Assembly: GCA_002415785.1 (NCBI GenBank)
Contig: DIAJ01000033.1
Coordinates: 289,657 to 353,656, forward strand
Direction of reading: 5' to 3'
Origin: Flavobacteriales bacterium UBA5081
Lineage (GTDB): Bacteria; Bacteroidota; Bacteroidia; Flavobacteriales_E; Vicingaceae
Length of the DNA: 64,000 nt
Part shown: positions 36,455-45,085 of the stretch, one piece after another
Layout: each line of letters starts with the position of its first letter
How positions within the stretch are numbered: position 1 is the first letter of the stretch
Made by a program: the position numbers and the translations under genes
Notes under the pieces: generated by a model
Database searches by the model: none
What the model was told of the DNA's origin: nothing
Seen by the model: the letters and a program-made list of their open reading frames with translations, nothing else

Positions 36455-37302
36455 AAATATTGATTAAATAAATTAAAGTAATAGTGTTTGGGGAGTTCAG
36501 AGAGGACAGCTGAATACTTCATATTCGGAGTCCTTTCGCGAATTTGAATATTTCGAATGTATTTAAAAAGCATTTCGTAAATGGCTGACTGTTTTTCAAA
36601 TTCACCAAAAACTTCGAGCTCAACTTTTTCCCTATCCAAGTGTAATTGTTCTACAACATACAGTAAATAGTAAATAAAGTCTTCAACTGTTTGGTAGTTA
36701 AATCGGTTAATGAATACTAGCTTGCCATGGTTTAAGTATACAATATCAAAGTGGTCATATTGAATGTGTATTTTAAAACTTTCTTTTCCAGTTTTATTTT
36801 CCAACCCGCTAAATTCAAGAAGCGGACTGCTATAATGTAAAATATGGCAAGCTGCAAACTGTTGCAAAAGCATTTGTTTTAAGCGCTTCGGAAAAGCAAA
36901 TACCAGTGTACTTTCTACGCTTTCGATTTGATTTTCATGAATTGTCAATTGATTTTCATCAACTATTTCATGATTAAGTTTTAGATAATCTAATGCTGCT
37001 TCTGATGAAAAAAGGGAAGTGGGGACTAAAGTAAATAGTGAATTGATCAGCCCTACACTTATATTGATTTCACTTGATATATTTTTAGCAAGAACAAGTT
37101 CAAGATCTTCGTAAGCTGCGTCCCAACTATCGTGTTCACCTAGATAGAATTCCTGATAACCGACAAATACATTATTAGCCGAATCCAAAAATGTTTGATA
37201 AACATACCTCGGACTAATCTGTAACTGAACGCTCAGCTGCTTTTCTCTCCCAAGGTATGATTGGTCAAAAAATCGCTTGATGGGCGATTTCATTTTTGTC
37301 AT
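36445..37302 (-). CDS. DUF3822 family protein
   Basis: This 285-residue protein matches DUF3822, a Bacteroidota family of unknown function often next to rsmD. The sequence begins MTKMKSPIKRFFDQSYLG and has the acidic/aromatic pattern of an ASKHA-type (actin-like/sugar kinase) fold, with segments such as LTIHENQIESVESTLVFAF and HYDHFDIVYLNHGKLVF-like stretches. That fold assignment is only suggestive. It is encoded between a one-TM hypothetical protein (13 nt upstream) and rsmD (10-nt overlap), so the three probably share a transcript. Confidence 0.78.
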   Translation of the reverse strand: MTKMKSPIKRFFDQSYLGREKQLSVQLQISPRYVYQTFLDSANNVFVGYQEFYLGEHDSWDAAYEDLELVLAKNISSEINISVGLINSLFTLVPTSLFSSEAALDYLKLNHEIVDENQLTIHENQIESVESTLVFAFPKRLKQMLLQQFAACHILHYSSPLLEFSGLENKTGKESFKIHIQYDHFDIVYLNHGKLVFINRFNYQTVEDFIYYLLYVVEQLHLDREKVELEVFGEFEKQSAIYEMLFKYIRNIQIRERTPNMKYSAVLSELPKHYYFNLFNQYLCE

Positions 37303-37315
37303 GGATTGTTATTTA

Positions 37316-37894
37316 TTACCAGTTTCCTGATGTAATAGGCTCTGTCATAGAACCAACTTGAATTCGATCATCCAAATCTACTGCCTCACCTTTTGTGTCC
37401 AAGCCGGTATAAACTTTATCTAAAGTAGTGTAAGCTTCAAAAACACTAACGTTTACTTTGTTTTTCTCAATCATTCCGGCTTTCATTTTAAAAGTTGCCC
37501 CTTTACTGTAAGGAACTTTCTCTAAACTGCGAATATCAAATCCTTCCGAAAACACAGTGAATGCGGGCACCATTGAAGTGTCTCTAACCACAATACCTTG
37601 CTCCACTGCTTCTTTTTCAGTTAAAGTATCAGGAACAGTTCCAATTGCTTTAATGATTGTTAGCGAATCATTTTCTAAAAAGTGAAATAATTCAGGGTAA
37701 TTAGCTGCATATCTGCCTTTTTCTTTTTTAAACTCCTTTTGAGCCTCAGCAACTTTTAGCAAACGTTCTTGAACTACCTCACGTCTTTTTTGAGCTTCTT
37801 TTTTAAATTCAATTTTACTTTGAACGCCATCGTATATAAAGTAGGCTAAAACTAGAGCTGCAACTAACAAAACTAATTGAATGACTGTCTTCAT
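37316..37894 (-). CDS. Hypothetical single-pass membrane protein
   Basis: I do not recognise this 192-residue protein. It has an N-terminal membrane helix (residues 5-20, IQLVLLVAALVLAYFI) with little before it. A basic/coiled segment (EFKKEAQKRREVVQERLLKVAEAQ) and a mixed alpha/beta periplasmic part ending in GNW follow. The EFKKEKGRYAANYPEL stretch recalls the region after the helix in pilin-like proteins, but a prepilin cleavage motif is missing. It is the first gene of the unit with DUF3822 and rsmD. The coding status looks sound because the frame is closed cleanly and spacing is tight. Confidence 0.68.
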   Translation of the reverse strand: MKTVIQLVLLVAALVLAYFIYDGVQSKIEFKKEAQKRREVVQERLLKVAEAQKEFKKEKGRYAANYPELFHFLENDSLTIIKAIGTVPDTLTEKEAVEQGIVVRDTSMVPAFTVFSEGFDIRSLEKVPYSKGATFKMKAGMIEKNKVNVSVFEAYTTLDKVYTGLDTKGEAVDLDDRIQVGSMTEPITSGNW

Positions 37895-37981
37895 TTATTC
37901 TTTAAATTTAGATTTTTTCAATGCTCACAAAGCTACCATTTTTTTATATCTAATGAATTCTATTTAACATTAGATAAAAGT

Positions 37982-37989
37982 TAATTTTG
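37982..37989 (+). promoter_or_regulatory. -7 promoter box upstream of the RecD-like helicase gene
   Basis: TAATTTTG matches TAnnTTTG and overlaps the possible TTG start at 37987. It therefore favours the ATG at 38011. Confidence 0.45.
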
Positions 37990-38010
37990 AATTTCTTTAG
38001 TATTTTTCTC

Positions 38011-39435
38011 ATGAATGAAAGCTTTCAGTCTGTATTTTACCGCTTTATGCCGGAAAACCCCACTAAAGATCAAAGAGATTTGGTGGAAAGGATGGAGCGC
38101 TTTCTCTTTCAGCCAATAGAAAGAGCAGCTTTTATTATTCGAGGTTATGCAGGAACAGGAAAAACTACTTCTATTGCTGCATTAGTAAAAACTCTACCTG
38201 CTTTTCGTTATAAGTCAGTTTTACTGGCGCCCACCGGTAGAGCTGCTAAAGTAATGTCATCTTTTTCAGGAAAAAAAGCCCTTACGATTCACAAAAAAAT
38301 ATATCAAGTTCAAAGAGGAACTGATGGGCAAATGAGGTTTGCTTTAGCCGCTAACTTACATACAAATACTATTTTTTTGGTAGATGAGGCTTCTATGATT
38401 TCAGATCGTGGTGGAATACAAAGTAGAAGTTTATTGGAAGATTTAATCACCTATGCTTACAGTGGAAAAAATTGTCGTTTAGTGTTTATTGGCGACATAG
38501 CACAATTACCTCCAGTAGGCTCAGACTTAAGCCCTGCACTCGACCCCAAATACTTAAAAGGTAACTTTTTTATGAGTTTAAAGGGCGTTGAGCTAAAGCA
38601 AGTAATGCGTCAAGCTGATGAGTCCGGAATTTTGTTTAACGCAAGTAGGTTGCGAAGCGAATTGGAGACAGAAGACCCTCGCATTCAGTTTAAGCTGGAA
38701 GGCTTTGATGATGTTCAAAGAATCACAGGACTTGAACTGGAGGATGAATTAAATGATGCTTTTGGGAAGTATGGGGAAAGTAATGTGATTCTTATTACAC
38801 GATCTAACAAAAGAGCAAATGAGTTCAATCAGCAAATTCGAAGAAGAATTAAAGGACAAGAAAACTCTATCTCTACCGGAGATTATATTATGGTAGTAAA
38901 AAACAATTATTTCTGGTTGGATGAAAAATCCCCACCGGGTTTTATTGCAAATGGAGACATTGCAGAGATTATGCGAATTGGAAATCAAGAAGTATTATAT
39001 GATTTTATTTTTGCAGAAGCAACCGTTCGATTAATCGACTATCCGCAAATGGATACTTTTGATGTAAAGCTACTCGTTGATACACTTTATTCTGAATCAC
39101 CGGCTTTAACTGCAGAAGAAAACAGAAAGCTGTTTGAAAATGTAATGGAGGACTACGAGGAAATCAGCTCAAAAGGTAAAAAAATGGAGTTATTGAAGAA
39201 AAACCCATATTTCAATGCACTTCAAATTAAATTTGCCAATGCAGTTACCTGCCATAAATCACAGGGCGGACAATGGCAAGCAGTATTTGTAGATCAAGGT
39301 TATTTAACGGAGGAAATGATCGATAAAGAGTATATTCGATGGCTTTACACTGCAGTGAGTAGGGCAACTGAAAAGCTTTATCTCGTCAATTTTCACCCTC
39401 AGTTTTTTGAAGATAAAATTGACTCATTCGATTAG
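38011..39435 (+). CDS. RecD-like superfamily 1B DNA helicase
   Basis: This is a 474-residue ATP-dependent helicase. Walker A GYAGTGKTTS lies at about residue 45, with the KSVLLAPTGRAAKVM helicase motif Ia and the Walker B sequence FLVDEASMI. FIGDIAQLPPVG is motif III. The C-terminal UvrD-like module has AVTCHKSQGGQWQAVFVDQ and LYTAVSRATEKLYLV. It resembles the stand-alone RecD2-type enzymes but is shorter and lacks the N-terminal extension of RecD2. It is likely to act in DNA repair. I prefer ATG 38011 over TTG 37987 because the -7 box overlaps the TTG. The 3' end overlaps the convergent hydrolase gene by 12 nt. Confidence 0.85.
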   Translation: MNESFQSVFYRFMPENPTKDQRDLVERMERFLFQPIERAAFIIRGYAGTGKTTSIAALVKTLPAFRYKSVLLAPTGRAAKVMSSFSGKKALTIHKKIYQVQRGTDGQMRFALAANLHTNTIFLVDEASMISDRGGIQSRSLLEDLITYAYSGKNCRLVFIGDIAQLPPVGSDLSPALDPKYLKGNFFMSLKGVELKQVMRQADESGILFNASRLRSELETEDPRIQFKLEGFDDVQRITGLELEDELNDAFGKYGESNVILITRSNKRANEFNQQIRRRIKGQENSISTGDYIMVVKNNYFWLDEKSPPGFIANGDIAEIMRIGNQEVLYDFIFAEATVRLIDYPQMDTFDVKLLVDTLYSESPALTAEENRKLFENVMEDYEEISSKGKKMELLKKNPYFNALQIKFANAVTCHKSQGGQWQAVFVDQGYLTEEMIDKEYIRWLYTAVSRATEKLYLVNFHPQFFEDKIDSFD

Positions 39436-40644
39436 CTCAGAGTTAATTTGAATATCACTGCTTAAGGTTCGCTTCACCGGACAACGGTTGGCAATTTCCA
39501 AAAGCCTTTCTCTTTGCCCTTGATCTAAATCACCTTTTAATTGAACTTTCCTACTGAAATGATCCAATTTAGCAGAATTCTCACCTTCTTTTAAAGCATC
39601 CTTTGAGTGCTTTTTCTCATGATCAACATGAACCGTTACTTCCTCTAAATTCCATTTTTTGTGCTTGGCATACATCTGCAAGGTCATTGAAGTGCAAGCC
39701 CCCAAAGCGGCGGAAAGTAAGTCATAAGGTGTAGGTCCGCTATCTTCGCCACCAAGATCAATTGGCTCATCGGCAGTTAAATGATGTCTTCCGGCTTTAA
39801 TTTCTGTGCTCAAACTTTCTTTAGATGTTTGCACGGCAACTTTATAGTCAGAAGTTAAGCTTTTTTCATCTTCCTTAATTTCAGTTTCTAAGTACTTTCT
39901 CACCCAATGAGCAATCATGCTACCTGCATAAATAGAATCTTTTTCTTCTTGCAATAAATGATCTGCTCCATCAAGGCTGATAAAACTTTTTGGATGCATT
40001 GCTGCTTGGTAAATTTTTGCTGCATTTTCTATACTCACAACATTGTCTTGCGGAGAATGCATTATTAAAAGGGCTTTTCTTAATTCTTTTGCCGCTTTTT
40101 CCGGCTTATGATCGTCTAAATCGTCTAAAAAGGATTTGCTAATTGTAAAAGGTCTACCTCCAATATTCACTTTTGCTTTTCCCTCTTTTTTTATTTTGTC
40201 GATTTCATCCGCTAGTAAGTGGGTTACATGATAAGGATCAAATGGAGCTGCAATGCATACAGCGGCTTTAATATGTTCAAGTTGTTGAGCAGCAAAAAGA
40301 GCAGCTGCACCACCTAAAGAGTGTCCAATCATAATTTTTGGAGCTTCGTATTCATCAGTTAAAAAATCAGATGCGGCAAATAAATCCTGAATGTTGGTTG
40401 TAAAAGTGGTCGATTCAAATTCGCCATCGCTTTGTCCTAAACCCGTAAAATCAAAAAGCATGACTGCAATTCCGTTTGAGGTTAGTCCTTTACTAATATT
40501 TTTTACTGCGTGAAAGTTTTTATTGCAAGTAAAACAATGTGCAAAAATGGCAAATGCCAACGGTTTTTGATCTACTGGAAAGTCTATTCGTGCACTTAAT
40601 TCTATGCCTTCTTTGTTTTGGAATCTTACTTTTTCTGACCTCAT
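39424..40644 (-). CDS. Fusion of alpha/beta hydrolase and OsmC-like peroxidase domain
   Basis: This 406-residue protein has two domains. Residues 1 to about 255 are an alpha/beta hydrolase with the nucleophile elbow GHSLGG (S109), and HSPQDN and DGADHLL supply acid and histidine. Residues about 265-406 are an OsmC domain with the GACTSMTLQMYAKHKKW motif (peroxidatic Cys region) and a second cysteine in RCPVKRTLSS. OsmC domains detoxify organic hydroperoxides with thiol reductants. The hydrolase partner may release fatty-acid hydroperoxides from esters, which is an inference. It is divergent from tpx, a second peroxidase. Confidence 0.87.
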   Translation of the reverse strand: MRSEKVRFQNKEGIELSARIDFPVDQKPLAFAIFAHCFTCNKNFHAVKNISKGLTSNGIAVMLFDFTGLGQSDGEFESTTFTTNIQDLFAASDFLTDEYEAPKIMIGHSLGGAAALFAAQQLEHIKAAVCIAAPFDPYHVTHLLADEIDKIKKEGKAKVNIGGRPFTISKSFLDDLDDHKPEKAAKELRKALLIMHSPQDNVVSIENAAKIYQAAMHPKSFISLDGADHLLQEEKDSIYAGSMIAHWVRKYLETEIKEDEKSLTSDYKVAVQTSKESLSTEIKAGRHHLTADEPIDLGGEDSGPTPYDLLSAALGACTSMTLQMYAKHKKWNLEEVTVHVDHEKKHSKDALKEGENSAKLDHFSRKVQLKGDLDQGQRERLLEIANRCPVKRTLSSDIQINSELIE

Positions 40645-40781
40645 ATTAATTCAAGATTTATTCAATGATAAAGCTAAAGAAATTGCAGAAAATGACTTTC
40701 ATCTTTAAGAGAAGTATTAATTTCGGTAGCTGATTATAGAACTCTTTAAAAATAGAAATGTTTAAATAAAAAAAAGTAATT

Positions 40782-41291
40782 ATGAGCAATATTAAATTTA
40801 AAGGTGACCCAATTAATGTAAGTGGAAAAATTCCCGGAGTAGGTGAAAAAGCAGAAGATTTTACTTTTGTAAAAGAAGATTTAACTGAAGGGAGCTTAGC
40901 TGACTACAATGGAAAGGTAAAAGTTATAATGGCAGTTCCTAGTTTAGATACAGGCATTTGTCAAAATGAAGCAAGAGCTTTTAACGAAAAGCTCAATGGA
41001 AAAGATGGAGTAGTTGGCATAGTAGTTTCTAGAGACTTGCCATTTGCCATGAAACGATTTTGTGGAGCTGAAGGTTTGGATACCATTATTTCAGCCTCTG
41101 ACTTTAGATACAATGATTTCGCTAGCCAGTATAATGCTGAAATGATTGAGGGTCCACTAAAAGGACTTTTAGCTCGCATTGTTTTTGTCTTAGATAAGAA
41201 CAATAACATTGTTTACAAAGAAGAAGTTGATGACATTACTCATGAACCAGATTATAATGCAGCTATGGAAGCTGTAGAGAAGTTAGGATAG
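40782..41291 (+). CDS. tpx: Thiol peroxidase (Tpx, atypical 2-Cys peroxiredoxin)
   Basis: This 169-residue peroxidase reduces hydroperoxides using thioredoxin. The peroxidatic cysteine is C60 in SLDTGICQNEARAFN and the resolving cysteine is C94 in RFCGAEG. These are the spacing and context of E. coli Tpx (C61 and C95). The N-terminal region IKFKGDPINVSGKIPGVGEK is typical. It is divergent from the OsmC-fusion gene, with about 137 bp between. It is followed by the long inverted repeat at 41322-41357. Confidence 0.92.
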   Translation: MSNIKFKGDPINVSGKIPGVGEKAEDFTFVKEDLTEGSLADYNGKVKVIMAVPSLDTGICQNEARAFNEKLNGKDGVVGIVVSRDLPFAMKRFCGAEGLDTIISASDFRYNDFASQYNAEMIEGPLKGLLARIVFVLDKNNNIVYKEEVDDITHEPDYNAAMEAVEKLG

Positions 41292-41321
41292 TTAACTTTT
41301 AGTGTATATATTGTCCTTGGA

Positions 41322-41357
41322 TTCTGTGGGTTCGTAGCGGGCTACGAACCCACAGAA
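41322..41357. repeat. Perfect 17-bp-arm inverted repeat downstream of tpx
   Basis: The left arm is TTCTGTGGGTTCGTAGC (41322-41338). Two G residues follow, and the right arm at 41341-41357 is its exact reverse complement. It lies between convergent tpx and a lipoprotein gene, so it could act as a bidirectional terminator or mRNA-end stabiliser. Unlike the other terminators in the window it lacks an adjacent A- or T-run. I did not notice a second copy in the window. Confidence 0.85.
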
Positions 41358-41385
41358 CACACTATATTACTTACTAAATACCTAC

Positions 41386-41886
41386 CTACTTCACATTCCG
41401 AATAGCTCCGCTACTTACTGCAGTCGAATCAGACATCACTGTGGTAAAATATCCACTGATTCCATTTCCACTTAAATCAAATGCAGTTATGTGTAAAGTA
41501 TCCGCATTTGCAGAAGCAGCATTCCCATCGAAAAACTCCATAGCAGCAGTTCCGGAAGAATAGCTCCCATCAATAGGATAAGCACCTACTGTATCTCCCA
41601 TAATATCAATTTCCATTTGCACCAAGTTTGTTGAAGATCCATTATCCCATTTAATTCGGTGACGATTTGCATTTATTTCACTGTAAGTAGCAGCTCCAAA
41701 ATACTCAGTACCTCCATAATTCATACAAAACTGCGCAGTACTACATGTTGAATTACTGTTGTTCGATGAATTATTATTTGAAGTTGACGGCTGTGTTTCA
41801 TCATCTTCATCATCAGAACAGGCAACAAAAAAGCTCATAGAGCTACAAACACTTAGTATTAAAGCGTATTTTAAAAATTTTTTCAT
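41386..41886 (-). CDS. Small unrecognised lipoprotein with Ser/Asn-rich linker
   Basis: This 166-residue protein has a lipoprotein signal, with the lipobox FFVAC (Cys about residue 23) followed by the acidic SDDEDDE. A low-complexity linker of Ser and Asn (about residues 32-47) leads to a beta-rich globular domain (about 50-166) with two cysteines at its start (STCSTAQFCMNYGG). I know no family for it. The acidic residues after the lipid-anchored cysteine resemble the surface-lipoprotein export signal of Bacteroidota (Cys followed by acidic residues), so it may face outward. It has a well-formed promoter at 41911-41941. Confidence 0.72.
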   Translation of the reverse strand: MKKFLKYALILSVCSSMSFFVACSDDEDDETQPSTSNNNSSNNSNSTCSTAQFCMNYGGTEYFGAATYSEINANRHRIKWDNGSSTNLVQMEIDIMGDTVGAYPIDGSYSSGTAAMEFFDGNAASANADTLHITAFDLSGNGISGYFTTVMSDSTAVSSGAIRNVK

Positions 41887-41910
41887 GGCGAATAAGTTTT
41901 ATATTTCCGC

Positions 41911-41941
41911 CAAAAGTATTCTCATCAAGGAAACCTCCCAA
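41911..41941 (-). promoter_or_regulatory. Bacteroidota promoter for the small lipoprotein gene
   Basis: On the minus strand a -33 TTG (41939-41941) is separated by 20 nt from TACTTTTG (41911-41918). Both elements and the spacing fit the phylum's promoter consensus. The leader is about 20-25 nt. Confidence 0.6.
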
Positions 41942-41962
41942 TAGGGTAAATAACGTATTTCC

Positions 41963-42640
41963 TTAGGTTAAGTCCTCTATTGGTTTAGTATGAAGAGAGG
42001 TTTCAATGATTTTTGAAATTTTTTCCGCTTGATTATATACCATAAAATGAGTTCCCTTTTTTATGGTAATGGCTTGATCTATATTTTTAATCGGAAAAAT
42101 TAAGTCATCTGTACCATGCAAATGAACATAAGTACAATTGATTTCTTCTTCAAAGTTCCACTTTGCTATTTGATGAACTCCCCAATTAATAAAGTCAATA
42201 TCTGCCGACTTAATCATATCGTGAAATAGTCGATTTCCTTCCTCATCTGCATTGTCATAAAAAGGTTTGAGTGCAATGCTAGCGTCAATGGCAAATCTTG
42301 CAGCAGTTTGGTTTCTTGAAGGAAGCTTATCTAACCAACTCATGTATTTTGGTTTTTCGCTACTTTTCTTTACTGTTGAAATAAGAAACAGTTTCTCAAC
42401 TTTAACTATGCGTGCAATTTCAATCGACATAATTCCGCCCAATGAAACACCTAATAAACAGAATGGCTCTTCATTTTTTAAATCCTCTGCAAGTCGTTTG
42501 GCATAAGCTTCAATATCTTCATTTTCTTCAGGCTTTACCCAGTCGATATAATGAAGCTCTGCAGAAGGTATAGATAACTTTTTAAACAGCCGATAATCTA
42601 ATCCTAAGCCGGGGATGCAAAATATTTTAACTTTTTTCAT
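41963..42640 (-). CDS. Alpha/beta hydrolase
   Basis: This is a 225-residue soluble hydrolase. The nucleophile elbow is LLGVSLGGIM (S66), an oxyanion-loop sequence FCIPGLGLDYRLFK lies near the N-terminus, and the C-terminal HGTDDLIFP and KGTHFMVY supply the acid and histidine. The substrate is unknown. The closest theme is small esterase/thioesterase-type enzymes. It follows icd on the same strand after a gap with a possible terminator hairpin. Confidence 0.8.
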   Translation of the reverse strand: MKKVKIFCIPGLGLDYRLFKKLSIPSAELHYIDWVKPEENEDIEAYAKRLAEDLKNEEPFCLLGVSLGGIMSIEIARIVKVEKLFLISTVKKSSEKPKYMSWLDKLPSRNQTAARFAIDASIALKPFYDNADEEGNRLFHDMIKSADIDFINWGVHQIAKWNFEEEINCTYVHLHGTDDLIFPIKNIDQAITIKKGTHFMVYNQAEKISKIIETSLHTKPIEDLT

Positions 42641-42650
42641 TGAGCAGTTT

Positions 42651-42685
42651 AAAACCTTGCCAGAACTTTTCTCGTGCTGACAAGG
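42651..42685 (-). terminator. Possible weak intrinsic terminator after icd
   Basis: On the minus strand the arms CCTTGTCAG / CTGGCAAGG pair with one G-U wobble around a 13-nt loop and are followed by only four T residues. Its efficiency is uncertain. Confidence 0.4.
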
Positions 42686-42698
42686 CTTTCTAATCTAT

Positions 42699-44918
42699 TT
42701 ATACTTCAGCTAATATTCTATTTAGCGTTCCACTAGGACGCATAATTGCAGAAACCTTCTCTTTATCTGGAAAGTAGTAACCTCCGAGATTAACTCCTCC
42801 GCCTTGTACAGAGTTTAATTCATTCACGATTTTACCTTCTTCTTCAGCTAAAGCTTTATCTAAATGTGCAAATCTTTCTTTTAGCGCTCCATCGTCATTC
42901 TGATTAGCAAGTGCTTCTGCCCAATACAATGCCAAATAAAAGTGACTTCCTCTATTGTCTAATTCACCTGCTTTACGAGATGGAGACTTACCGCTAAGTA
43001 ATAACTTTTCAGTTGCTTGATCTAAACAGTCTGCCAATACTTTTGCTCGTGGATTGTTGTTTTTAGCTGCCAAATGCTCCAATGATACGGCAATTGCCAA
43101 GAACTCACCCAGTGAATCCCAACGTAAGTGGTTTTCGCTTATTACTTGCTGAACGTGCTTTGGTGCAGAACCACCGGCTCCGGTCTCAAATAAACCACCA
43201 CCGTTCATTAATGGTACAATTGACAACATTTTAGCGGAAGTCCCTAACTCTAAAATGGGGAAAAGATCGGTTAAGTAGTCTCGTAATACGTTTCCTGTAA
43301 CAGAAATGGTATTTTCACCTTTCTTTACTCTTTCTAGTGTGTATTTTGTAGCTTCCTTGGGCGACATTATTTTAATGGTCAAACCTTCGGTGTCGTGATT
43401 TGGCAAATAAGTGTTTACCTTTTTAATCAACTCAGCATCATGAGCTCTATTTTCATCTAACCAAAAAATTGCAGGCCATCCGGTTGCTCTGGCTCTTTCA
43501 ACAGCTAAAGCTACCCAGTTCTCAATTGGTGCGTCTTTGGCTTGACACATTCTCCAAATATCTCCGGCTTCTACATTGTGCTCAATTAAAATGTCACCAT
43601 TTTCATTCACCACTTTTACCGTTCCAGCTTCTTTAATTTCAAATGTTTTATCATGAGAGCCATACTCTTCCGCTTTTTGAGCCATTAAGCCAACATTGGG
43701 AACGGTTCCCATAGTAGTTGGGTCAAATGCGCCATTTTCTTTGCAAAACTTAATGGTTTCGTCATAAACGGCAGCATAGCTGCTATCCGGAATAACCGCT
43801 TTAGTATCTTGTGGCTTTCCGTCTTTGTTCCACATTCTTCCGGAAGTTCTGATCATAGCCGGCATAGAAGCGTCAATAATTACATCTGAAGGAACATGTA
43901 AGTTAGTTACTCCTTTATCTGAATCTACCATAGCCATATCAGGACCTTCTTTCAAGGCTTTTTCAATATCAGCTAAAATTTCATTCTTTTTGCTTTCTTC
44001 CAATGTTTCGATTTGACCCAATAAACTAGCTAAACCATCATTGGCATTTACACCAAGCTGGTTAAAAGTAGCTTCATGTCTGCTGAAAACATCTTCAAAA
44101 AATACCTTAACTGCATGACCAAAAATAATTGGATCCGAAACTTTCATCATGGTCGCTTTCATGTGAAGTGAAAATAAAACTCCGGATTTTTTTGCTTCTT
44201 CCTTTTGTTCTTTCAAAAAGGCTAAGAGTGCTTTTTTACTCAAATAAGTTCCATCAATTACTTCTCCTTTTAACAAAGAAACTTTCTCTTTAAGTACCTT
44301 TTTGCTTCCGTCTTTACCAACAAACTCAATGCTTACATTTTGAGCAGTGTCTACTGTAACTGATTTTTCATTTGAAGCAAAATCGTTTTTCCCCATAGTT
44401 GCCACATGAGATTTTGAGTCGCTAGACCATTCTCCCATTGAGTGAGGGTTTTTCTTGGCAAACTCTTTTACTGCTTTTGGCGCTCTTCGGTCTGAATTTC
44501 CTTCACGAAGCACAGGATTTACTGCACTACCTTTTACTTTGTCGTATTTTGTTTGAATATTTTTTTCTTCTTCATTGCTTGGGTTTTCCGGATAATTAGG
44601 AATGTTGTATCCCTTTGCTTGAAGCTCTTTTATGGCAGCTAATAACTGAGGTAAAGATGCACTAATGTTGGGTAGCTTAATAATGTTTGCTTCCGGCTTT
44701 TTAGCTAATTCACCCAATTCACTTAAAGCATCACTTACTTTTTGGTTGTCTTTAAGGTATTCAGGAAACTGCGCTAAAATTCTAGCTGCTAAAGAAATGT
44801 CTCTGCTTTCAACTTCAATGCCCGCTTCTTGGGTAAATTTTCTTACAATAGGCAACAAGGAATAAGTCGCTAGTGCCGGTGCTTCATCAGTTTCAGTGTA
44901 AATAATCTTTTGTGCCAT
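42699..44918 (-). CDS. icd: NADP-dependent isocitrate dehydrogenase, monomeric type
   Basis: This is a 739-residue enzyme oxidising isocitrate to 2-oxoglutarate with NADP in the TCA cycle. The length and the N-terminal IIYTETDEAPALATYSLLPIV identify the monomeric IDH (Azotobacter/Corynebacterium type) and not the ~400-residue dimeric form. Internal landmarks include NSDRRAPKAVKEFAKKNPH and GGGLFETGAGGSAPKHVQQ. A -7 box lies about 65-72 nt upstream. Confidence 0.95.
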   Translation of the reverse strand: MAQKIIYTETDEAPALATYSLLPIVRKFTQEAGIEVESRDISLAARILAQFPEYLKDNQKVSDALSELGELAKKPEANIIKLPNISASLPQLLAAIKELQAKGYNIPNYPENPSNEEEKNIQTKYDKVKGSAVNPVLREGNSDRRAPKAVKEFAKKNPHSMGEWSSDSKSHVATMGKNDFASNEKSVTVDTAQNVSIEFVGKDGSKKVLKEKVSLLKGEVIDGTYLSKKALLAFLKEQKEEAKKSGVLFSLHMKATMMKVSDPIIFGHAVKVFFEDVFSRHEATFNQLGVNANDGLASLLGQIETLEESKKNEILADIEKALKEGPDMAMVDSDKGVTNLHVPSDVIIDASMPAMIRTSGRMWNKDGKPQDTKAVIPDSSYAAVYDETIKFCKENGAFDPTTMGTVPNVGLMAQKAEEYGSHDKTFEIKEAGTVKVVNENGDILIEHNVEAGDIWRMCQAKDAPIENWVALAVERARATGWPAIFWLDENRAHDAELIKKVNTYLPNHDTEGLTIKIMSPKEATKYTLERVKKGENTISVTGNVLRDYLTDLFPILELGTSAKMLSIVPLMNGGGLFETGAGGSAPKHVQQVISENHLRWDSLGEFLAIAVSLEHLAAKNNNPRAKVLADCLDQATEKLLLSGKSPSRKAGELDNRGSHFYLALYWAEALANQNDDGALKERFAHLDKALAEEEGKIVNELNSVQGGGVNLGGYYFPDKEKVSAIMRPSGTLNRILAEV

Positions 44919-44982
44919 AAATAGATAGTTTATTTGTTGCCAATAATATTTCGAGCGCTAAGTACGCTTTTTTTAAGGAGTG

Positions 44983-44990
44983 CAAAGATA
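44983..44990 (-). promoter_or_regulatory. -7 promoter box upstream of icd
   Basis: On the minus strand this reads TATCTTTG, a perfect TAnnTTTG, which gives an untranslated leader of about 60 nt. Confidence 0.5.
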
Positions 44991-45040
44991 TGCCTTTCCA
45001 AAGCTTTTTAAAAATTAGGGTTGGAGTTTTTATAATTAAA

Positions 45041-45066
45041 AAAACCGCGGCATTTGTCGCGGTTTT
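45041..45066. terminator. Intrinsic terminator downstream of the M16 peptidase gene
   Basis: AAAACCGCG / CGCGGTTTT with an 8-nt loop forms a symmetric stem with built-in A and T runs. It ends the minus-strand M16 gene. Confidence 0.8.
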
Positions 45067-45085
45067 ATCTTTAATTTAAATGAAT

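Noticed and set aside
37316..37894. Type IV pilin-like protein
   Set aside because: No G/E prepilin cleavage motif precedes the hydrophobic helix, although the sequence after it is slightly pilin-like.
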